Source: Vicia villosa (Eukaryota; Streptophyta; Magnoliopsida; Fabales; Fabaceae). From it: 64,000 nucleotides of DNA. The DNA lies in the NCBI RefSeq assembly GCF_029867415.1, contig NW_026705327.1:558001-622000 (forward strand). Direction: 5' to 3'. Each line of letters starts with the position of its first letter. The first letter of the stretch is position 1. This document shows positions 55,739-64,000 of this stretch, in pieces. The translations under genes were made by a program, and so were the position numbers. The notes below the pieces were generated by a model that searched no databases, had not been told where the DNA came from, and was given only the letters and a program-made list of their open reading frames with translations.

Positions 55739-57721
55739 AACTCTCCCCAACGTAAAACTTTGTTTGTCCTTAAACAATGTCAAATAAATAAAAGAATCAA
55801 AAGTAATAAACCAAAGAATTGTGAATCAACAAGTTTTAAAAAACCAAAAACAAATGTATGGTTCAACACAAAAATGTATAAAGAAAGTAAGTACTTACCA
55901 TTATCCTACAAAGACAACAAGTACACGAAACAAATCCTAAGCTCAAAAAGCATACAAAACATTCTAACACAATACGTGCTCACATTATGAATCACACCTA
56001 GCAAAAATTCATCAATGGATGAAGAACAATCTTGCAACAATCTTGCAAACAAAAGATTAAATTATGCATTCATCCAACAATCACATTGAAGATACAAAAG
56101 CAAGAATCACATGGGCTTTTCAAGGTTGTATTGTGGTTTGGTTAACAAACAAAGGATAAGTCCTAAGGCTAATCGAAACAAAAACTTGCCTAAACCTAAG
56201 GGAGTGATCAATCCACAAATTTCCATGCAACAAAATCTCGATTAAACTTCCTCCTTATCCATAAGTTTCTCAAACCAATCAAAATACTTATTAGCACAAT
56301 TATTCGCTTCTCTTTCCTTTTTGTTTTTCAAAACTTTTTCACATTTTTTCTTTCTTTTTCTTTTCAACCTCATAGAAACAACCACATAAGTAGTAACCAT
56401 TTTTCTTCCCAACTTGAATTCAACCACATCATAATGTGAATACTCTCTACTTTCTTAGGCAAGGTAAAAATTCAAACCAAAAATCACGGTTGAGGGTTCA
56501 AGAAGACAAAGAATCAATCATCCATGCAAATATGAGAACTAAACACTCAAAGATAAGCATTTAGCAAAAACATCATGGACATTGACAAAAAGGCTCAAAA
56601 GGGTTAACAAATGATCACAAACTCATAAGGTCAATTGACTATTTGGTTATGGTGGTTGTGTTCAAAATGAAACAAAATGCTTTGATCCTTTTCATGCTTT
56701 CATTAAATCAATATAAACAAAAGATTAAACATAATAAAATCCAGTTAAAACAAAGATTGTGGCCTCCAGCATATGTAAACAATGGAAAGCTTCCTCGCAT
56801 TTATGGTTTGGAAACTAAAGTAATTCAATCAACAAGCAAGTAATGCAAAAGAATGAATGGTATGGTAATTGTGCAAATGAAAAGTTTCCTAAACATGTTA
56901 TGCTACAGAAAACGATAAATGAGTATGTTGAATGATACGACTTCAAAAACAATATCCTACCATACATCCGCAAGTTGAAACACTCAAGCTCTGGAAAATC
57001 ACCTCAAAATTCTTCGAATTACCGATAAAATTCTAGTACAAACAACCAATATAAGAATTAGAAAAGTAAAACTAGTATCTACTACTAAATAGCCATGGTG
57101 AAAGTGGGAAAAATGAGTGAACCAAGTGGAATAGGAACCCCACTGGTACAAAGCAAGAAAACAAAATTTTACCGTTGGGGTGCCTCCCAACAAGCGCTTG
57201 TTTTACGTCGTTAGCTCAACGCCTTTATTGTTTCGGTGTTTGTTAAGTAGCTTCCTCCAATCATGCCATGGTGATGTCTCACCGCAAAGCCTAAAGAAAG
57301 TGTCCTAACTAAAGCACTCAACAAACGTTACAGGTACAAATATATACAATGATTAAACGAACATAAAAACCAAAGTATACAACTATATACAAAAACAAAC
57401 ACATATATACAAGTATGGAAAAATACAATTCTTATCATACAAAAAGAGAAAATTGGTGAATGTTGGATTCACAAGTTGAGAAGTGAAGATTTTGAATAAC
57501 GAACGGGTCCGATCTCAACGTGTTTCACCAACATTCACCAACAAAGTATACTTGTATGCAAACATATACAAGTAACTATATGGTGAACATAAACAAGTAA
57601 ACATGTACAAGTAAATATATATACGTGAAACTATACAATATATACGTTATATATAAAGCTCAAAACCATAAAAACTATTGCGATGCAATTCAAGCAACCA
57701 TCCCCGACAACGGCGCCATTT
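55739..57721 (-). repeat. Array internal segment 3
   Basis: 1,983 bp, polypurine tract at the left edge (here GTTGGGGAGAGTT) and primer site at 57701-57718 with one mismatch. About 130 bp containing the CGCTTAGCGGATGACAG block is missing near 57172. No coding sequence is seen. Confidence 0.8.
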
Positions 57722-59066
57722 TGTTGAATTCAGTATAGGGCAAGCAACAAAAAAGATTTGGAAATATTGATCCGGGAATTATCGTCCTCAAAGATGGAGA
57801 GATGCCATTCAACAGTTTCTACGGTCTCGAACTTTGGATTGAATGAGGAAAAAGTAAACAAAGATATAGACAAGAAAATAATAAACACATTCTTAGAAGA
57901 GAAATAACTTATCAAGAATGTAAATATATTCACTCTTCACAAACATACACTTACCAACCCGTTATACTCAACCTACGATACTCATCTATGTCATCACGTA
58001 TCTCTCACATAAGCGTCCATCTCTGGAGCATAAACGAGACAATCACACAACTAAGGTTATCTCTAAAATGAAGTCGCGAGAACATCTGTATTCTCGCGTC
58101 GGCAATCTCTCGCGCGCCGCTCAAACAAGAAAGCATTAAGTACAAATACCCACAGTGAATGCTAGCTCTAAATCTATCTCTAGAGTTCATAACCAACAGA
58201 TTATCATCCTAGATAAGGATTCAAGAAGTTTATCTCTAAAGCAACCCAAATCCCCAGCATAGAGCAAAAGTCCAGAACAACATCAACACATATTTGTAAA
58301 GCAAGTTAAACATAACATTATAATCGGTAAATATACATAAGATTCGAGTAAATATACAAACAAGCCCAACAAAAATAAATACACAGAGAATAGAAGAGAT
58401 AAACCAAATATCTCGCAGGTTGTCTGCTCCGGTTGATGAGAAATCCACCTCCGATCTTCCAAGTGCATGACCCGGTGTTATTTTCTAAGTCAATCCTACT
58501 CTAAGAATGAAGTTGATGGTGTTGGCACACAAAAATACCCAACCCATAACCTAAAAATGTGATTTTTCCTCTTTTTAACAAGTCTGAAAATTCACAGGTC
58601 CGCTTAGCGGCACAGAGTCTGTTTAGCAGAGTCTGCTAAAAATTAGATTTTGTTTTCGCCATAACTCAAGAACCGTGACTCCGAATTGCGCCCGGTTTAA
58701 AGAGTTGGAAAGCTTATTAAATTGTCTATCCAATTATAATTGAATGGAAACCAAAATGATGATTTTGTTCATCCTTATTTTGACCCTATTGAAGTCCGCT
58801 TGACGGTGGCTAAGCGGGCTTGCACCAAAACTGCGAAATCGAAGTCGTGCCTTTGACACTTTATTCCTCAAGGCTCCAATAAGCATGAATGCCTATAAAA
58901 ACAAAGGAAAAACTATTAAATGGTATAAAAGTATATGAAAATACAACTATTCACAAAGTATACGTATTTATACACAAAACGCGAAATTACTCAAACGGTA
59001 TTAACAAAAGTCTCGATAAGTGCCACTATTTACATACACAAAATAAGTACATTTTGGCACTTATCA
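57722..59066 (-). repeat. Array LTR C (1,345 bp)
   Basis: Complete ends, no MITE. Closely similar to LTR D (for example CATATTTGTAAAGC shared near 58289 and 61424). Confidence 0.82.
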
Positions 59067-60912
59067 AACTCTCCCCAACTTGAAACTTTGTTTGTCCTCA
59101 AACAATGTCAAATAAATCAAAGAATAAAAAGTAATAAACCAAAGAATTGTCAATCAACAAGTTTTAAAAAACCAAAAACAAATGTATGGTTCAACACAAA
59201 AATGTATAAAGAAAGTAAGTACTTACCACTATCCTACAACGACAACAAGTAAACGAAACGAATCCTAAGCACAAAAAGCATACAAAACATTCTAACACAA
59301 TACGTGCTCACATCATGAATCACACCTAACAAAAATTCATCAATGGATGAAGAACACACAAAGGTGAAGGACTTTTAACACTCATCCAACAATCTTGCAA
59401 ACAAAATATTAAATTATGCATTCATCCAAAAATCACATTGAAGATACAAAAGCAAGAATCACAAGGGCTTTTCAAGGTTGTAATGTGGTTTGGTTAACAA
59501 ACAAAGGATAAGTCCTAAGGCTAATCGAAACAAAAAATTGCCTAAACCTAAGGGAGTGATCAATCCACAAAGTTCCAAGCAACCAAATCTCGATTAAACT
59601 TCCTCCTTAACCATAAGTTTCTCAAACCCATCAAAATACTTATAAGCACAATTATTCGCTTCTCTTTCCTTTTTGTTTTTCAAAACTTTTTCACATTTTT
59701 TCTTTTCATTTTTTTTTCTTTTCTTTTCAACCTCATAGCAACAACCACATAACTAGCAACCATTTTTCTTTCCAACTTGAATTCAACCACATCATAATGT
59801 GAATACTCTCTACTTTCTAAGGCAAGGTAAAAATTCAAACCAAAAATCATGGTTGAGGGTTCAAGAAGACAAAGAATCAATCATCCATGCAAATATGAGA
59901 ACTAAACACTCAAAGATAAGCATTTAGCAAAAACAAAATGGACGTTGACAAAAAGGCTCAAAACGGTTAACAAATGATCACACACTCACAAGGTCAATTG
60001 ATTATTTGGTTATGGTGGTTGTGCTCAAAATGAAACAAAATGCCTTGATCCTTTTCATGCTTTCATAAAATCAATAGAAGTAAAAGATTAAGCATAATAA
60101 AATCCAGTTAAAATAAATATTGTGGCCTCCAGCATATGTAAACAATAGAAAGCTTCATCACATTTATGGTTTGGAAACTAAAGTGATTCAATCAATAAGC
60201 AAGTAATGCAAAAGAATGAATGGTATGGTAATTCTGCAAATGAAAAGTATCCTAAACATGTTATGCTATAGAAAACGATAAATGAGTACCTTGAATGATA
60301 CGACTTCAAAAACAATATCCTACCATACATCCGCAAGTTGAAACACTCAAGCTTTGGAAAATCACCTCAAAATTCTTCGAATTACCGACAAAATTCTAGT
60401 ACAAACAACCAATAAAAGAATTAGAAAAGTAAAACTAGTATCTACTACTAAATAGCCTTGGTGAAAGTGGGAAAAATGAGTGAACCAAGAGGAATAGGAA
60501 CCCCACTAGTACAAAGCCAAAAAACAAAATTTTACAGTCATCGCTTAGCGGATGACAGAAAAACCTGAAAAATCAGAACAGAAACAGTTGTTCCAATTTT
60601 CCTCCGCTTCACCTAAATACTTTTTTATCCTAATTATAAACAACATTTACAACCGTTGGGGTGCCTCCCAACAAGCGCTTGTTTTACGTCGTTAGCTCAA
60701 CGCCTTTATTGTTTCGGTGTTTGAAAAGTAGCTTCCTCCAATCATGCCATGGTGATGTCTCACCGCACAAGCCTAAAGAAAGTGTCTTAACTAAAGCACT
60801 TAACAAACGTTACAGGTACAAATATATACAATGATTAAACGAACATAAAAACCAAAGTATACAACTATATACACAAACAAACACATATATACAAGTATGG
60901 AAAAATACAATT
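59067..60912 (-). repeat. Array internal segment 4, primer site deleted
   Basis: Polypurine tract at the left edge. At the right edge about 350 bp, including the primer site and the first 56 bp of the LTR, are missing. ATTATC/TTATC at both sides of the gap in other copies indicates a short-homology deletion. Confidence 0.78.
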
Positions 60913-62179
60913 ATTATCGTCCTCAAAGATGGAGAGATGCCATTCAACAGTTTCTACGGTCTCGAACTTTGGATTGAATGAGGAAAAAGTAAACAAAGAT
61001 ATAGACAAGAAAATAATAAACACATTCTTAGAAGAGAAATAACTTATCAAGAATGTAAATATATTCACTCTTCACAAACATACACTTACCAACCCGTTAT
61101 ACTCAACCTACGATACTCATCTATGTCATCACGTATCTCTCACATAAGCGCCCATCTCTGGAGCATAAACGAGACCATCTCACAACTAAGGTTATCTCAA
61201 ACACGAATTCGCGAGAACATCCGTATTCTCGCGTCGGCGATCTCTCGTGCGCCGCTCAAACACGAAAGCATTAAGTACAAATACCCACAGTGATTGCTAG
61301 CTCTAAATCTATCTCTAGAGTTCATAACCAACAGATTATCATCCTAGATAAGGATTCAAGAAGTTTATCTCTAAAGCAACCCAAATCCCCAGCATAGAGC
61401 AAAAATTCAGAACAACATCAACACATATTTGTAAAGCAAGTTAAACATAACATTATAATCGGTAAATATACAACAAACCCAACAAAAAGAAATACACAGA
61501 GAATAGAAGAGATAAACCAAACATCTCGCAGGTTGTCAGCTCCGGTTGATGAGAAATCCACCTCCGATCTTCCAAGTGCATGACCCGGTGTTATTTTCTA
61601 AGTTAATCCTACTCTAAGAATGAAGTTGATGGTGTTGGCACTCAAAAATACCCAACCCATAACCTAAAAATGTGATATTTCCTCTTTTTAACAAGTCTGA
61701 AAATTCGCAGGTCCGCTTAGCGGCACAGATTCCGTTTAGCAGAGTCTGCTAAAAATTAGATTTTGTTTTCGCCATAACTCGAGAACCGTGACTTCGATTT
61801 GCGCCTGGTTCAAAGTGTTGGAAAGCTTATTAAATTCTCTATCCAATCATAATTGAATGGAAACCAAAATGATGATTTTGTTCATCCTTATTTTGACCCT
61901 ATGGAAGTCCGCTTGACGGTGGCTAAGCGGGCTTGCACCAAAACTGCGAAATCGAAGCCGTGCCTTTGACACTTTATTCCTCAAGGCTCCAATAAGCATG
62001 AATACCTATAAAAACAAATGAAAAACTATCAAATGGTATAAAAGTATATGAAAATACAACTATTCACAAAGTATACGTATTTATACACAACACGGGAAAT
62101 TATTCAAACGGTATTAACAAAAGTCTCGATAAGTGCCACTATTTACATACACAAAATAAGTACATTTTGGCACTTATCA
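60913..62179 (-). repeat. Array LTR D (truncated at its 3' end)
   Basis: Starts inside the LTR at ATTATCGTCC because of the same deletion. The TGATAAGTGCC end is intact at 62179. Confidence 0.78.
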
Positions 62180-64000
62180 AACTCTCCCTAACTTGAAACT
62201 TTGTTTGTCCTCAAACAATGTCAAATAAATCAAAGAATCAAAAGTAATAAACCAAAGAATTGTGAATCAACAAGTTTTAAAAAACCAAAAACAAATGTAT
62301 GGTTCAACACAAAAATGTATAAAGAAAGTAAGTACTTACCACTATCCTACAATGACAACAAGTAAACGAAACGAATCCTAAGCACAAAAAGCATACAAAA
62401 CATTCTAACACAATACGTGCTCACATCATGAATCACACCTAGCGAAAATTCATCAATGGATGAAGAACACACATAGGTAAAGGACTTTTAACACTCATCC
62501 AACAATCTTGCAAACAAAAGATTAAATTATGCATTCATCCAAAAATCACATTGAAGATACAAAAGCAAAAATCACAAGGGCTTTTCAAGGTTGTATTGTA
62601 GTTTGGTTAACAAACAAAGGATAAGTCCTAAGGCTAATCGAAATAAAAACTTGCCTAAACCTAAGGGAGTGATCAATCCACAAATTTCCAAGCAACAAAA
62701 TCTCGATTAAACTTCCTCCTTAACCATAAGTTTCTCAAACCAATCAAAATACTTATTAGCACAATTATTCACTTCTCTTTCCTTTTTGTTTTTCAAAACT
62801 TTTTCACATTTTTTCTTTCTTTTTCATTTTTCTTTTCTTTTCTTTTCAACCTCATAGCAACAACCACATAAGTAGCAACCATTTTTCTTCCCAACTTGAA
62901 TTCAACCACATCATAATGTGAATACTCTCTACTTTCTAAGGCAAGGTAAAAATTCAAACCACAAATCATGGTTGAGGGTTCAAGAAGACAAAGAATCAAT
63001 CATCCATGCAAATATGAGAACTAAACACTCAAAGATAAGCATTTAGCAAAAACAACATGGACATTGACCAAAAGGCTCAAAATGGTTAACAAATGATGAC
63101 ACACTCACAAGGTCAATTGACTATTTGGTTATGGTGGTTATGCTCAAAATGAAACAAAATGCTTTGATCCTTTTCATGCTTTCGTAAAATCAATATAAAC
63201 AAAAGATTAAGCATAATAACATCTAGTTAAAATAAAGATTGTGGCCTCCAGCATATGTAAAAAATAGAAAGCTTCCTCACATTTATGGTTTGGAAACTAA
63301 AGTGATTCAATCAACAAGCAAGTAATGCAAAAGAATGAATGGTATGGTAGTTGTGCAAATGAAAAGTTTCCTAAACATATTATGCAATAGAAAACGAAAA
63401 ATGAGTACCTTGAATGATACGACTTCAAAAACAATATCCTACCATACATCCGCAAGTTGAAACACTCAAGCTTTGGAAAATCACCTTAAAATTCTTTGAA
63501 TTACCAAGAGGAATAGGAACCCCACTAGTACAAAGCAAGAGGAATAGGAACCCCACTAGTACAAAGCAAAAAAAAATATTTACTATCATCGCTTAGCAGA
63601 TGACAGAAGAACCTGAAAAATCAGAACAGAAACAGTTGTTCCAATTTTCCTCCACTTCACCTAAATACTTTTTAATCCTAATTATAAACAACATTTACAA
63701 CCGTTAGGGTGCCTCCCAACAAGCGCTTGTTTTACATTGTTAGCTCAACGCCTTTATTGTTTCGGTGTTTGGAAAGTAGCTTCCTCCAATCATGCGATGG
63801 TGATGTCTCACCGCACAAGCCTAAAGAAAGTGTCCTAACTAAAGCACTCAACAAACGTTACAGGTACAAATATATACAATGATTAAATGAATATAAAAGC
63901 CAAAGTATACAATTATATACACAAACATAAACATATATACAAGTAAGGAAAAATACAATTATTATCATACAAAAAGAGAAAATTGGTGAATGTTGGATTC
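62180..64000 (-). repeat. Array internal segment 5 (runs off the window)
   Basis: Same order of blocks as segments 2-4. The primer site would lie just beyond the window end. Contains a perfect 31 bp tandem duplication (63505-63566, AAGAGGAATAGGAACCCCAC) at a place where other copies carry a single version. Confidence 0.78.

Larger units (their letters stand above)
29763..64000 (-). mobile_element. Tandem array of an Athila-like non-coding LTR element (interrupted by OGRE-2)
   Basis: The phrase GGTTGTGCTC.AAATGAAACA recurs at about 29767, 33610, 56655, 60019 and 63142. Without OGRE-2 and the MITE the spacing is about 3.1-3.4 kb. Each unit is one LTR of about 1.34 kb plus one internal segment of about 2 kb with a primer site at one end (TGGCGCCGTTGCCGGGGA on the minus strand, complementary to tRNA-Asp as in Athila) and a polypurine tract at the other. 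No gag or pol remains. LTRs alternate with internal segments and are shared between neighbours, as expected from unequal recombination. The array continues past the right edge. Confidence 0.82.

Overview
The window is plant nuclear DNA made almost entirely of nested LTR retrotransposons; I see no host gene. Two full-length, very large Ogre-type (Tat lineage, Ty3) elements with LTRs near 4.7 kb, an extra ORF upstream of gag, an intron between protease and reverse transcriptase, and a tRNA-type primer site reading TGGCGACTCTGCTGGGGA point to a legume, most likely tribe Fabeae (Pisum, Vicia, Lathyrus or Lens). The genus cannot be fixed from the sequence.

Layout, left to right. 1 to about 3503: the end of a plus-strand Tat-like LTR rich in short repeats, with two tRNA-like modules. 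3504-3858: antisense gag fragments, the left remnant of an older element (called OUTER). 3859-25011: OGRE-1, 21,153 bp, minus strand, complete, bounded by CTAAT target duplications and inserted in the gag of OUTER. 25012-29762: the right part of OUTER (gag start, leader, primer site, 3.3 kb LTR, minus strand). 29763-64000: a tandem array of an Athila-like, non-coding LTR element in which LTRs and internal segments alternate (LTR A to D), minus strand. It is broken by OGRE-2 (33816-53410, 19,595 bp, minus strand, AATGG duplications), and LTR A carries a 472 bp hAT-type MITE.

How the parts work. In each Ogre the minus-strand order is 5' LTR, primer site, conserved leader, ORF1, gag-protease, intron, RT-RNase H-second RNase H-integrase, structured 3' region, polypurine tract, 3' LTR. 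Removing the intron joins gag-protease and RT in one frame. OGRE-1 looks young: its only frame breaks are three length changes in simple tracts. OGRE-2 is decayed, with six nonsense codons, frameshifts, a 1.36 kb deletion that removed both RNase H domains, and an altered integrase catalytic residue.

Most interesting: (1) all four Ogre LTRs carry an intact 55-codon ORF for a small two-helix membrane protein. It is the first AUG after a TATA box and has good start context. (2) Three consecutive hairpins with near-identical loops and changing stems lie just after the pol stop codon in both Ogres. (3) 3' splice-site-like sequences sit just upstream of ORF1, gag and pol. (4) The Athila-like tandem array shares LTRs between units. 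Comparisons were made by eye, without alignment software.
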